Positions 1 through 8,503 of a stretch of 64,000 nucleotides of DNA are shown one piece after another (positions within the stretch are counted from its first letter, which is position 1; each line of letters opens with the position of its first letter). The notes below the pieces were generated by a model. That model saw nothing but the letters and a program-made list of their open reading frames with translations. It was not told the DNA's origin and did no database searches. Made by a program: the position numbers and the translations under genes. Source of the DNA: Chengkuizengella marina (GTDB lineage Bacteria > Bacillota > Bacilli > Paenibacillales > KCTC-33759). The stretch spans positions 62,001 through 126,000 of the forward strand of contig NZ_SIJB01000032.1 in NCBI RefSeq assembly GCF_009910845.1. The letters are read 5' to 3'.

Positions 1-8
1 TTTCATCT

Positions 9-170
9 ATGCCAAACTACAGAGTGAAAGTTACAATCCGATGTCAATCTTGCGGTGAAAAATATATTCTCAAAGGTAGAAGAGAAAAGGGAAGAGTGGA
101 TACAGGTTTTAAAAAATGTTTATGTAATAATGATTCTAATTTTGAAGTTCAATATGAAAATGAATTATAG
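9..170 (+). CDS. Small Cys-rich hypothetical protein (possibly zinc-binding)
   Basis: A 53-codon frame from ATG at 9 to TAG at 168-170, just upstream of ypeB. The protein is basic and has a CxxCG pair (RCQSCGEKY) followed about 24 residues later by a CLC pair, a layout that could hold a zinc ion. The frame stays open upstream to the window edge, so this could be the tail of a longer gene; no ribosome site can be seen because the sequence starts at base 1. I do not recognise a function. The usual partner of ypeB, sleB, would be expected further upstream, outside the window. Confidence 0.5.
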   Translation: MPNYRVKVTIRCQSCGEKYILKGRREKGRVDTGFKKCLCNNDSNFEVQYENEL

Positions 171-178
171 TGTATAAA

Positions 179-227
179 GCCTCTTTCATTAACAGAAACT
201 ATGTAACAAATTGTTAATGAAAGGGGC
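179..227 (+). promoter_or_regulatory. Long hairpin overlapping the ypeB ribosome-binding site
   Basis: Arms 179-194 and 212-227 can pair over 16 bp with a single G-T pair and a 17-nt loop. The right arm contains the AAAGGGG that serves as the ypeB Shine-Dalgarno site (220-226). A short T run (229-233) follows, so it could act as a terminator of the upstream gene, as a lid on ypeB translation, or both. Confidence 0.6.
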
Positions 228-234
228 ATTTTTG

Positions 235-1563
235 ATGTATAGGCGATTAAGCGCAGTTGCGTTTCCTATCCTTATCATTGCTTTAGTAGGTACTTCTTTT
301 TGGGGGTATCAAGAACATCAGGAAAAAAACTCAATATTAATAAAAACAGAAAATCAATATCAACGAGCTTTTCATAATTTATCATTTGAATTAGATCAAC
401 TGCATAACGAATTAGGGAATACATTGGCTGTGAATTCATCATCTCGTAATTTCCATAGAAGATGTTTGGTAAATGTGTGGAGAATTACGAGTGAAGCTCA
501 AAGTGATATTAATCAATTACCACTTACATTATTGCCATTTGATAAAACAGAGGAGTTATTGGCTAGTTTGGCTAGTTTCTCATATTCAGCAGCAATAAGA
601 GATTTATCTGATAAACCATTGTCAGAAAAAGAAATGGAGAACTTGAAATCATTATACGAGCGAACAGGTGAAATATCTAATGAACTAAGGTCTATCCAGT
701 CTAACGTATTGAGTAATAATCTTCGTTGGATGGACGTAGAGGTGGCTATAGCTTCTGAAAAGGAGCCGTTAGATAATGGTATAATAGATGGATTTAAAAC
801 TGTTGATAAAAAAGTTACTGAATATTCTGAAATTGATTGGGGACCTTCTAACACTCAAATGTTTCATAATAGAGACTATAATCAATTAAGTGGAAATATT
901 ATCTCTTCTGAAGAGGCTAAAGAGATTGCTGGAAAAATATTGAATGTGAAAGAAACAGAGCAAATGAAGGTGAAAGAAAATGGAAAAGGGACTGAATATC
1001 ACACTTACAATATTCAGATTAACAATTCTGATAATAAATCCAATATAGAGATGGATGTATCAGCCAAAGGTGGGCATGTAGTATGGTTTATGAACACTCG
1101 TCCTGTAAATGGGAACAAACTTAATGTTAACCAAGCAAAGGAAAAAGCGATAAAAGCTCTTGATCAGATGGATTTTAGAGGAATGAATGCAGTGAGCTTT
1201 GATCAATATGAAAATGTTGTAAGTTTCGCATTTGTAACAAAAATCGATGATGTTATTATATACCCTCAAAAAATATCGGTCAAAGTAGCGCTAGATAACG
1301 GAGAAGTAGTTGGAATTCAAACTACAGATTATATTTTTGCAAATCAACAACCTAAAATAGAAACACCTAAGCTAACAATTGAAGAAGCTAAGAAAACATT
1401 AAATCCAAACTTTAAGGTAGAAAGTACAGATAAAGCCTTAATCCTAAATGACATGAATGAAGAAACTTTATGTTACGAATTTCTAGGAGAGATTAACAGT
1501 CAGCTTTATAGAATATATATCAATGCAAGTACAGGAATGGAAGAAAAAATCGAACAAGTTTAA
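235..1563 (+). CDS. ypeB: Spore germination protein YpeB
   Basis: YpeB is the partner that localises and stabilises the spore cortex-lytic enzyme SleB. The 442-residue product matches the family length. It starts with a short cytoplasmic stretch and one membrane anchor (about residues 4-22), continues with a helical N-terminal half, and ends in two PepSY-like segments rich in EEAKEIA/QAKEKAIKA-type helices. ATG at 235 is preferred over TTG 211 because AAAGGGG at 220-226 is 8 nt upstream of it and lies downstream of the longer start. sleB is not in view. The gene precedes the PilZ gene and ypfB, as in Bacillus subtilis. Confidence 0.9.
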   Translation: MYRRLSAVAFPILIIALVGTSFWGYQEHQEKNSILIKTENQYQRAFHNLSFELDQLHNELGNTLAVNSSSRNFHRRCLVNVWRITSEAQSDINQLPLTLLPFDKTEELLASLASFSYSAAIRDLSDKPLSEKEMENLKSLYERTGEISNELRSIQSNVLSNNLRWMDVEVAIASEKEPLDNGIIDGFKTVDKKVTEYSEIDWGPSNTQMFHNRDYNQLSGNIISSEEAKEIAGKILNVKETEQMKVKENGKGTEYHTYNIQINNSDNKSNIEMDVSAKGGHVVWFMNTRPVNGNKLNVNQAKEKAIKALDQMDFRGMNAVSFDQYENVVSFAFVTKIDDVIIYPQKISVKVALDNGEVVGIQTTDYIFANQQPKIETPKLTIEEAKKTLNPNFKVESTDKALILNDMNEETLCYEFLGEINSQLYRIYINASTGMEEKIEQV

Positions 1564-1566
1564 CAC

Positions 1567-1619
1567 ACCCCAAAAAGTGAAGAAATGAGTTTGTAGCAAA
1601 ATCCGAATATTTTTCGGGA
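1567..1619 (+). repeat. Intergenic repeat, short unit (copy R1)
   Basis: A unit of about 53 bp directly after ypeB. The left end is ACCCCAAAAAGTGAAG and the right end is TTTTTCGGGA, an imperfect inverted pair. Left end and interior match the short unit at 36708-36764 through most of their length, including the TCCGA before the right end. The right end lacks the terminal GGACCCC, so this copy looks slightly decayed. Confidence 0.6.
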
Positions 1620-1637
1620 ATATATAATTAAAAATAG

Positions 1638-1702
1638 TCCCACTAAATCCGGTATTGAAATCATTGATTTTCGACCGAATTTAGATGGGATTTTATTTTT
1701 TT
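1638..1702 (+). terminator. Rho-independent terminator after ypeB
   Basis: Arms beginning TCCCACTAAATCCGGT (1638) and ending with the pairing arm at 1674-1690 form a stem of about 16 bp with a 2-nt bulge. TTTTATTTTTTT follows. It separates ypeB from the PilZ gene. Confidence 0.75.
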
Positions 1703-1767
1703 CTACAAAATCTGAGTTCTTTTGATATAATTTGATATATCCATTGAGTTTTTTTGAGGTGAGATAC

Positions 1768-2415
1768 TTGAAATTAAAAATTGGCCAAATCCTTTTTTTA
1801 GAAATTGAGCCTATTACTGAAAAGGATAAAAAGGATGTATCTTTTTATAAAACTAGAATTTCTGATATTGAGAATAATTATATTTCTATAGAAACGCCAA
1901 CAAATGAAGATGGGGAATATAAATACTTATATGATGGAGATGAAATTTTTGTACGTTTCAGTTCGGAGGATAATATAAAATATGCTTTCTCGTCTTTTGT
2001 TATCGGTACAAAAAAAGAAATAATTGAGCAATTTTTAATAAAAAAACCTTCTTCACAAGAAATTATACATATTGATGATCGGAATTATTTACGAGTTCCA
2101 GCACAGTTGGAAATTGCAGTGAAACTTTTTAGTCAAGTGCGTTTTTTAGCTAAAACAATTGACATCAGTGGGGGTGGACTAGCATTTATTTGTGAAGAAG
2201 ATATTAATATTCAAGATTCGATTAGCTGTTGGTTGTTAATTAAACATAAAAATGAATTACAACACATCCCTTTTGAAGGTAAGATTATAAGGACGAAGAA
2301 AATAGATACTGAGAAGACAAAAGTTATGGTTTATTACCGTAATATTGATGAAGAGGATCGGAGAGCGATTATTCGTTATTGTTTTGATCGTCAATTTGAA
2401 CTACGAAAAAAATAA
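1768..2415 (+). CDS. PilZ-domain c-di-GMP-binding protein (YpfA/flagellar brake type)
   Basis: A 215-residue protein with the YcgR-like N-terminal domain followed by a C-terminal PilZ domain. The c-di-GMP-binding elements are visible: an RxxxR motif (RNYLR, about residue 111) and the D-x-S-x-x-G motif as DISGGG about 26 residues later. In B. subtilis the orthologue YpfA slows flagellar motors when c-di-GMP is high. The start is placed at TTG 1768, which has TGAGGTGAG 5-8 nt upstream; the longer frame has no ribosome site. cheR at 21.4 kb is the only other motility-linked gene in the window. Confidence 0.85.
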   Translation: MKLKIGQILFLEIEPITEKDKKDVSFYKTRISDIENNYISIETPTNEDGEYKYLYDGDEIFVRFSSEDNIKYAFSSFVIGTKKEIIEQFLIKKPSSQEIIHIDDRNYLRVPAQLEIAVKLFSQVRFLAKTIDISGGGLAFICEEDINIQDSISCWLLIKHKNELQHIPFEGKIIRTKKIDTEKTKVMVYYRNIDEEDRRAIIRYCFDRQFELRKK

Positions 2416-2486
2416 ATTGATTATAAATGAATGAAGAATTTTTTTTGAGGTAAAATATGGTTACCAATATACAATAGGTGAGAATC

Positions 2487-2723
2487 ATGTCAACTCAAAA
2501 AAAACATCCAAAATTTGAAGATCTCTTTATTGTTTTTTCTAATATAATTGAAAATTTCTTATTAAAAATATTTTTGTTTTTATTTATTATTCTTATTATC
2601 TTGCAGTTTTTATCCCAATTTGATTTTGTTCGTTCTAATTTAATTAAGGTTGAAAAACTAGAAGGTGTTCCCTATCAAATTAACGATTGGTATCAAAATG
2701 AAAACGACAAAAATAGTAATTGA
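2487..2723 (+). CDS. ypfB: YpfB-like small membrane protein
   Basis: A 78-residue protein with one strongly hydrophobic segment (about residues 22-45, rich in F, I and L) and a polar C-terminal tail ending in Asn/Lys. Its place between the PilZ gene and cmk matches YpfB (DUF5359) of Bacillus; function unknown. ATG 2487 is chosen because AGGTGAG lies 6 nt upstream; the alternative GTG 2478 is inside that ribosome site. Confidence 0.7.
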   Translation: MSTQKKHPKFEDLFIVFSNIIENFLLKIFLFLFIILIILQFLSQFDFVRSNLIKVEKLEGVPYQINDWYQNENDKNSN

Positions 2724-2764
2724 TTTTTGCAAAAATCTTAATTCTGTGTTACAATCTTCATCAT

Positions 2765-2786
2765 AGCAGGCATTGCCTGCTTTTTT
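2765..2786 (+). terminator. Terminator between ypfB and cmk
   Basis: AGCAGGC (2765-2771), loop ATT, GCCTGCT (2775-2781), then a T run to 2786. A compact, strong intrinsic terminator. Confidence 0.85.
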
Positions 2787-2845
2787 GCTGAAATTAGAAG
2801 GGGTTTATTTACATAATTATTGTAGACATAAAGGAGGTGACTCCA

Positions 2846-3562
2846 TTGATCCAGCAACGTCATAAAATTAATGTTGCTATTGATGGTCCTGCCGGGGCTG
2901 GGAAAAGTACTATTGCACGTTTAGTGTCAAAAGAATTAGGATATGTTTATATTGATACAGGTGCAATGTATAGAGCTGTAACCTTAAAGGCGATGGAAAA
3001 GCAAATTCCTCCAAATGATGAACTGAAGATCGTTGAATTAACAAAACAGTTGGATATTGAATTGATTGCAACAGAAAGTGGCCAAAAGGTGATTGTAAAT
3101 GGAATTGATTTAACTGAATCAATTCGCTCAAATGAAATAAATAAACAAGTATCCAAATTCGCTGGGATTAGCAAGCTAAGAGAAATACTTGTGGAAAAGC
3201 AACAACAACTGGCTTCATCAAAGGGAGTGGTTATGGACGGGAGAGATATAGCTACTCATGTGCTTCCAAATGCTGAAGTGAAAATCTTTTTAACAGCAAG
3301 TGTTGAGGAAAGGGCATCAAGGAGATATAAAGAAATGCTTGAGAAAACTCCTGAGTTAACAATAACTTTGGAACAGTTGAAAAACGATATTTCTTTACGA
3401 GATCAGATGGATTTAGAAAGAACAGCTTCACCATTAAAAATGGCTGAGGATGCCATAAAAGTCGATAGTACAAACATGACCATTGTAGAGGTTGTGCAAA
3501 CCATTAAAGAATTATGCATTAAAAAAATGGGTGGGGATAATCATGTTATACAAAACGGTTAG
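2846..3562 (+). CDS. cmk: (d)CMP kinase
   Basis: Cytidylate kinase phosphorylates CMP and dCMP with ATP in pyrimidine salvage and nucleic-acid precursor supply. The 238-residue product has the P-loop GPAGAGKST at residues 14-22, the DTGAMYRA substrate-binding segment, and the DGRDIATHV and RASRRY motifs. The start is TTG 2846, 8 nt after AGGAGG (2832-2837); GTG 2837 overlaps that site. It overlaps plsC by about 20 bp, so the two are probably translated together. Order cmk-plsC-S1 is standard in Bacillales. Confidence 0.93.
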   Translation: MIQQRHKINVAIDGPAGAGKSTIARLVSKELGYVYIDTGAMYRAVTLKAMEKQIPPNDELKIVELTKQLDIELIATESGQKVIVNGIDLTESIRSNEINKQVSKFAGISKLREILVEKQQQLASSKGVVMDGRDIATHVLPNAEVKIFLTASVEERASRRYKEMLEKTPELTITLEQLKNDISLRDQMDLERTASPLKMAEDAIKVDSTNMTIVEVVQTIKELCIKKMGGDNHVIQNG

Positions 3563-4124
3563 AATGATATTGAGGTTTTTGTATGTTCTAATATATCGAT
3601 TAAAAGTAGTAGGTAAATCTAATATCCCTGAACACGGAGGTGTCATGCTCTGTTCCAATCATGTAAACTTATTAGACCCTACCATTGTAGGAATTCCTCT
3701 AGATAGGCAAGTACACTTTATGGCAAAAGAAGAGCTGTTTAAAATTCCTGTGTTAGGAAAATTAATTGTTAAATTAGGGGCTTTTCCAGTAAAACGAGGC
3801 GGGGTAAGTAAAGAATCAATAAGAAACACTATAAAAATTTTAAATGAAGGAAAAGTTTTTGGCATTTTTCCTGAGGGGACTAGAAGAAAATCATTAGGGG
3901 TAGGGAAAAAGGGAGCAGCGAGTTTTGCACTTCGTTCTGATGCAACAGTTGTACCAGTTGCAATAATTGGAAATTATACTCCTTTTCGAAAAATGAAAGT
4001 TATTTACGGAAAGCCTGTTGATTTAAGCGAATTCAAGGAAGATTCATCAGGTGATCGCTTAGAGAAAGCCACTGATAAAATTATGTCCAATATTGATAAA
4101 TTATTAAAAAGTAATTCAAGTTAA
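3543..4124 (+). CDS. plsC: 1-acyl-sn-glycerol-3-phosphate acyltransferase
   Basis: Transfers the second acyl chain to lysophosphatidate at the membrane, giving phosphatidic acid. The 193-residue protein has the acyltransferase motif NHxxxxD (NHVNLLD, residues 39-45) and the glycerophosphate-binding FPEGTRR motif. An N-terminal hydrophobic helix (about 8-20) can seat it on the membrane. ATG 3543 lies behind the GGGTGGGGA ribosome site inside the end of cmk. plsY, the preceding step in the pathway, is at 7.7 kb. Confidence 0.92.
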   Translation: MLYKTVRMILRFLYVLIYRLKVVGKSNIPEHGGVMLCSNHVNLLDPTIVGIPLDRQVHFMAKEELFKIPVLGKLIVKLGAFPVKRGGVSKESIRNTIKILNEGKVFGIFPEGTRRKSLGVGKKGAASFALRSDATVVPVAIIGNYTPFRKMKVIYGKPVDLSEFKEDSSGDRLEKATDKIMSNIDKLLKSNSS

Positions 4125-4304
4125 ATAAAACTATTTAATTTTTTTGAATAAATGTAAAGTTGAATATGGAACAATATCTACAAATGATTTATATTTATGT
4201 AGAGTTAATGATTTGAATCTGTATTATACAGATATTATTTAATAAAATATACAGTGAAGGATCTGATTTTAAAATAATCAGATAAGCACTAGGAGGTTAT
4301 TATA

Positions 4305-5525
4305 ATGACAGAAGAAACAAAGGTTGTTCAAGAGCAAGAAGCTGCAGAAACAGTAACAAAAGAGGAAATGTCGGATGTAAACGTCATTCAACAAGGAGAT
4401 ATTGTTAAAGGGAAAGTAGTTAAGGTTGAAGATAATCAAGTCATAATTGATATTGGTTATAAATATGATGGTATTGTTCCTGTTCGTGAACTATCTTCCG
4501 TTCATTTAGAAAATGCAGCTGAGGCTGCAGAAGTAGATCAAGAAATTGAATGTAAGGTTATAAGTATAAATGATGATAAAGAAAAATTAATTTTGTCTAA
4601 AAAAGCAATTGCTAGCGAGAAGGCATGGGGTGAACTTCAATCTTTATTTGAAAGCCAACAGGTTTTTGACGCTAATGTGGCAGATGTTGTAAAGGGTGGA
4701 TTAGTTGTTGATTTAGGTGTTAGAGCTTTTGTACCAGCATCTATGGTAGAAAGACATTTTGTAGAGGATTTTTCAGACTACAAAGGGCGTACTTTAAGAG
4801 TTAAGGTAAAGGAATTAGATCAAGAAAATAATAAAGTCATTTTATCTCAACGTGACGTTTTAGATGAAGAGTTTGAAGCTAAGAAAAAAGAAATACTTTC
4901 TCAATTAGAAGTTGGTCAAGAAATTGAAGGTACAGTTCAACGTCTTACCCCATTTGGAGCATTCATTGATCTTGGAGGTGTAGATGGTTTAGTACACATT
5001 TCAGAATTATCATGGTCACATGTTGAGCAACCATCTGATGTTGTAAATGAAGGGGATAAAGTAAATGTAAAGGTTCTGAAAATTGATGCTGAAAAAGAAA
5101 AAATTAGCTTAAGCTTAAAGGCAGTTCAACCTGGTCCTTGGGAAAGTGTTGAAGAGAAATTTAACGTTGGAGATGTGGTTAAAGGTGAAGTAAAACGTAT
5201 TGCTCAGTTTGGAGCTTTTGTAGAGATTTTACCAAGTGTAGAAGGGTTGGTTCATATCTCACAAATCTCTCATAAACATATTGGAACTCCTCATGAAGTT
5301 CTTAAAGAAGGTCAAGAGGTTGAAGTGAAAATTTTAGAAATTAATGCAAAAGAAAAAAGAATTTCTTTAAGTATTAAGGAAACAATCGAAGCACCTGAAG
5401 AAACAGATAAACCAGATAAAAGCAACAAAAAAGAAGAAAAGAACTTTGGAGAGTATGTGGATAATAAAGGATTGAATTTAACTTTAGGTGAACGTTTTGG
5501 AGATAAGTTAAGTAAATTGAAATAA
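4305..5525 (+). CDS. rpsA: 30S ribosomal protein S1 homologue (YpfD type)
   Basis: RNA-binding protein of 406 residues with four S1 domains (about 28-97, 115-180, 197-268 and 284-355), each ending in the KISLS/RISLS-type strand. Like other Gram-positive YpfD proteins it is shorter than the six-domain E. coli S1. Domains 3 and 4 carry the clearest S1 signatures (FGAFIDLGGVDGLVHISELS and FGAFVEILPSVEGLVHISQI). AGGAGG is 8 nt before ATG 4305. The 180-bp gap upstream suggests its own promoter; a terminator follows. Confidence 0.9.
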   Translation: MTEETKVVQEQEAAETVTKEEMSDVNVIQQGDIVKGKVVKVEDNQVIIDIGYKYDGIVPVRELSSVHLENAAEAAEVDQEIECKVISINDDKEKLILSKKAIASEKAWGELQSLFESQQVFDANVADVVKGGLVVDLGVRAFVPASMVERHFVEDFSDYKGRTLRVKVKELDQENNKVILSQRDVLDEEFEAKKKEILSQLEVGQEIEGTVQRLTPFGAFIDLGGVDGLVHISELSWSHVEQPSDVVNEGDKVNVKVLKIDAEKEKISLSLKAVQPGPWESVEEKFNVGDVVKGEVKRIAQFGAFVEILPSVEGLVHISQISHKHIGTPHEVLKEGQEVEVKILEINAKEKRISLSIKETIEAPEETDKPDKSNKKEEKNFGEYVDNKGLNLTLGERFGDKLSKLK

Positions 5526-5547
5526 TCTTAAATTTCATTCTTATATC

Positions 5548-5584
5548 AATCGGCGGTCTCAGAGCGAGTTCGCCGATTTTTTCC
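5548..5584 (+). terminator. Terminator after the S1 gene
   Basis: AATCGGCG (5548-5555) pairs with CGCCGATT (5571-5578), followed by TTTTTT. Confidence 0.85.
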
Positions 5585-5643
5585 TTTCATTGAGTAAAAA
5601 ACAACATTTTTTCAAAATATAAGAGTAGAAAGTGGTGAAAAAT

Positions 5644-6246
5644 ATGAACCCTGGATACTTATCATTTTTGCTCTTATGTATAACATGTATTTTGTTGTTT
5701 TTTGGTTGGAAGAATCAAATTATACAAGAGGTTTCAAGAAGAACAATATTATTGTTTTTAATGTTGTGGACGTTTTTTTTATTTATAAATATACCATTTG
5801 CTGGAGGTTATATTGTAAACTTAAGTTATTTATTCATGGTTATAACCTCAGTATATGTTACATATAGATTTCAAATAGTTACTTTGAATTTCTTTTTGTA
5901 TTTCATATTTATTAGCACTTTATATGTATTGTTTCAAATGCTGTATTTTATAGACCCAATGTTTATTATTTATCATCCAAAAGTGGATATTGCTGTAGTA
6001 CTAGCTTTGTTAAGTGCCAGTCTAATTAAAAATTCTTTGGAACAATTTGCAGCAATAACACTTGGAATGATCTTTGGAGATATTATTTTGTCTCTTTTTA
6101 TATTTCATAAGTCTCCTTTACAATTAGGAACATTTGAATTGTATGATATGTGGTTATTAACTTTTATCACTTGCAGAGTGATCTCTGAAGTGGTTAATAG
6201 AGGGTATCAAGGATTAAAGCAATATTTTGTGAAAATCAAAAATTAA
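5644..6246 (+). CDS. yphA: YphA-like integral membrane protein
   Basis: A 200-residue, very hydrophobic protein with about six predicted membrane segments and short loops. No catalytic motif is visible. Size, topology and position between the S1 gene and der match YphA of B. subtilis, which has no assigned function. ATG 5644 is chosen over GTG 5632, which falls inside the purine-rich GTGGTGAA ribosome site. Confidence 0.75.
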   Translation: MNPGYLSFLLLCITCILLFFGWKNQIIQEVSRRTILLFLMLWTFFLFINIPFAGGYIVNLSYLFMVITSVYVTYRFQIVTLNFFLYFIFISTLYVLFQMLYFIDPMFIIYHPKVDIAVVLALLSASLIKNSLEQFAAITLGMIFGDIILSLFIFHKSPLQLGTFELYDMWLLTFITCRVISEVVNRGYQGLKQYFVKIKN

Positions 6247-6335
6247 GTACTAATGCACCTTAGATATTCTATGGTCTTTAAAAATTAAATTTGATATGAT
6301 AATATTCATGAGGAATTAGATTAGGAGTGGACATT

Positions 6336-7655
6336 TTGGCTAAACCAATTGTAGCGATTGTAGGCAGACCAAATGTTGGTAAGTCTACTATATTTAATCG
6401 CATTGTCGGTGAAAGAGTCGCCATTGTTGAAGATAAACCAGGAATTACAAGAGACCGAATTTTTGCTAATGCAGAATGGTTGGATAAACAATTTAGTGTT
6501 ATAGATACTGGTGGAATTGAAATTAGTGAAGATGAAATTACACAATCCATCAAAGCTCAAGCAGAGCTGGCTATAGAAGAAGCAGATGTCATTATATTTA
6601 TGGTAGATGTGAAATCAGGGATCACACCGTCTGATTCAGAGGTTGCAAACTTGCTGTTTCGTTCAAAAAAGCCTGTAGTTTTAGCTGTTAATAAAGTTGA
6701 TAATTTAGAACGAGAAAATGAAATATATGAATTTTATTCTCTTGGTTTTGGAGATCCCTTTCCTATTTCAGGTTCACACGGATTAGGGATAGGTGATTTA
6801 TTGGATAAAGTAGTTGATTCTTTCCCAGACCAAGACGAGAAAGAATATGAAGAGGATGTTATTAAGGTTTCTTTAATTGGCAGACCCAATGTTGGTAAAT
6901 CCTCTATGGTAAATGCAATTTTAGGAGAAAAACGAGTAATTGTAAGTAATCAGGCTGGAACTACTAGGGATGCAATAGACACTCCATTTGAAAAAGATGG
7001 ACAAAAATATGTTTTTATTGACACAGCGGGGATGCGTAAAAGAGGCAAAGTATATGAAACAACTGAAAAATACAGTGTGATGAGAGCAATGAGAGCAATT
7101 GAGCGCTCTGATGTTGTATTAATTGTTATCAATGCTGAAGAAGGGATTATAGAACAGGATAAACATATTGCTGGGTATGCAGATGAAGCTGGTAAAGCTG
7201 CTATTCTTTTAGTAAATAAATGGGATGCTGTTGAAAAATCAGACAAGACCCTACAGGAATTCACAACTAAAATTCGTGAACAGTTTCAATTTATGAGTTA
7301 TGCTCCAATTCTTTTTGTTTCAGCAAAAACACAACAAAGATTACATAAATTAATGCCAATGGTTGACTTTGTAGCTGATCAGCACGCGTTAAGAATTCCT
7401 ACACACGCTTTAAACGACGTGATTTCTGATGCAGTGGCAATGAATCAGCCTCCTATAGATAAAGGGAAGAGGCTAAGAATTAATTATGCTACACAAGTTT
7501 CTATCAAACCGCCTAAATTTGTTTTGTTTGTGAATGATCCTGCATTAATGCATTTTTCTTATAAAAGATATATTGAAAACAGGATCCGTGCTTCGTTTAA
7601 TTTTGAGGGTACTCCAATCCAAATATTTTTACGAAGGAAATCACAAGATGATTAA
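6336..7655 (+). CDS. der: Ribosome-assembly GTPase Der (EngA)
   Basis: Essential GTPase for 50S subunit maturation. The 439-residue protein has two tandem G domains, each with a GRPNVGKS P-loop (near residue 9 and near residue 180), DTGG/DTAG Walker-B motifs and NKVD/NKWD specificity motifs, then a KH-like C-terminal domain (from about 350). The start is TTG 6336, 9 nt after AGGAG; GTG 6327 abuts that site. It is followed after 15 bp by plsY. Confidence 0.95.
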   Translation: MAKPIVAIVGRPNVGKSTIFNRIVGERVAIVEDKPGITRDRIFANAEWLDKQFSVIDTGGIEISEDEITQSIKAQAELAIEEADVIIFMVDVKSGITPSDSEVANLLFRSKKPVVLAVNKVDNLERENEIYEFYSLGFGDPFPISGSHGLGIGDLLDKVVDSFPDQDEKEYEEDVIKVSLIGRPNVGKSSMVNAILGEKRVIVSNQAGTTRDAIDTPFEKDGQKYVFIDTAGMRKRGKVYETTEKYSVMRAMRAIERSDVVLIVINAEEGIIEQDKHIAGYADEAGKAAILLVNKWDAVEKSDKTLQEFTTKIREQFQFMSYAPILFVSAKTQQRLHKLMPMVDFVADQHALRIPTHALNDVISDAVAMNQPPIDKGKRLRINYATQVSIKPPKFVLFVNDPALMHFSYKRYIENRIRASFNFEGTPIQIFLRRKSQDD

Positions 7656-7670
7656 GTAGGGGGTGAATGA

Positions 7671-8264
7671 GTGAATTATATAATACCCATATTAATAAGT
7701 TATTTATTGGGTTCGATTTCCTTTAGTACCATTACAGCTAAATGGATTAAGGGCATCGATATTCGTAAACATGGAAGTGGAAATGCAGGGGCGACGAATA
7801 CGTTGAGAGTTTTAGGACTTTGGCCTGCTATTGGTGTGCTTGTTTTAGATATTTGCAAAGGTATTATTGCAGTTTTGATAGGAAATTGGTTTGAGCCTGA
7901 CCAAATTTTAATTCCAACTTTATGTGGGTTGTTTGTTATAGTGGGTCATAATTGGCCAGTATTTTTTGGATTTAAAGGTGGAAAAGGAATTGCCACAACC
8001 ATTGGAGTGGCAATTACCATAGCACCAATACCAACTATATGTGCAGGTCTCATTGCATTTTTGTTCTTAATTTTTACTCGTTATGTTTCACTTGGTTCAT
8101 TATTATTTACTTTATTACTGCCTTTATCAATATTCATTTTTAGTGAATCAAATGAAGTTTTTTATTTAAGTATATTTATTTGGATTTTTGCTTGGTATCG
8201 ACATAGGTCAAACATAATTAGGCTTATTCAAGGTCAAGAACAAAAAGTGGGACAAAAAGGGTAA
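7671..8264 (+). CDS. plsY: Acyl-phosphate:glycerol-3-phosphate acyltransferase PlsY
   Basis: First acylation step of phospholipid synthesis, at the membrane, using acyl phosphate from PlsX. 197 residues with about five membrane helices and the three conserved PlsY loops: GSGNAGATNTLR (residues 36-47), a GHNWPVF/GFKGGKGIAT block (about 98-115) and a C-terminal YRHRSNI segment. The GTG start follows AGGGGGTGA. An intergenic repeat begins 3 bp after the stop. Confidence 0.93.
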   Translation: MNYIIPILISYLLGSISFSTITAKWIKGIDIRKHGSGNAGATNTLRVLGLWPAIGVLVLDICKGIIAVLIGNWFEPDQILIPTLCGLFVIVGHNWPVFFGFKGGKGIATTIGVAITIAPIPTICAGLIAFLFLIFTRYVSLGSLLFTLLLPLSIFIFSESNEVFYLSIFIWIFAWYRHRSNIIRLIQGQEQKVGQKG

Positions 8265-8266
8265 CA

Positions 8267-8374
8267 GGTACCCACAAAAGTTTTGAGTTCCCAGTTCATG
8301 GAAGAACTGGTGTCGATGTTAGTCACATGGACGTGGCTGCTTTTAATCGACCTATTACTTTTGCGGGGCCCGGG
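8267..8374 (+). repeat. Intergenic repeat, long unit with two hairpins (copy R2)
   Basis: The best-preserved long copy (about 108 bp) lies 2 bp after the plsY stop. Ends are GTACCCACAAAAGT and ACTTTTGCGGGGCCC. Inside are a hairpin CCAGTTCATGGAAGAACTGG (8291-8310) and a second one around CACATGGACGTG (8324-8335), then TTTTAATCGACCTATT. Copies at 36971, 53783 (reverse) and 22255 (reverse, partial) share these modules. Confidence 0.8.
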
Positions 8375-8387
8375 AACAAAAAGATTC

Positions 8388-8408
8388 ACCCCAAAAAGTG
8401 AAGAAAAA
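8388..8408 (+). repeat. Left end of an intergenic repeat (copy R3, partial)
   Basis: ACCCCAAAAAGTGAAGAAA matches the left ends at 1567 and 36708, but no matching right end is visible before gpsA. It sits 13 bp after copy R2, as at 36.7-37.1 kb where units also follow one another. Confidence 0.5.
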
Positions 8409-8503
8409 AAGCTGCATATAAAGTTATACATAAATAAGTTTTATAAAAATCAACTATAATCACACCACGTCCAAGTGGGGATCGTATGGCAGGTGGAAGA
8501 ACA

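Noticed and set aside
513-854. Open frame of 113 codons on the minus strand within ypeB
   Set aside because: No ribosome site, low-complexity Ser/Leu content and full overlap with a well supported gene. The same reasoning removed other antisense frames in der, trpE, birA and mtaD.
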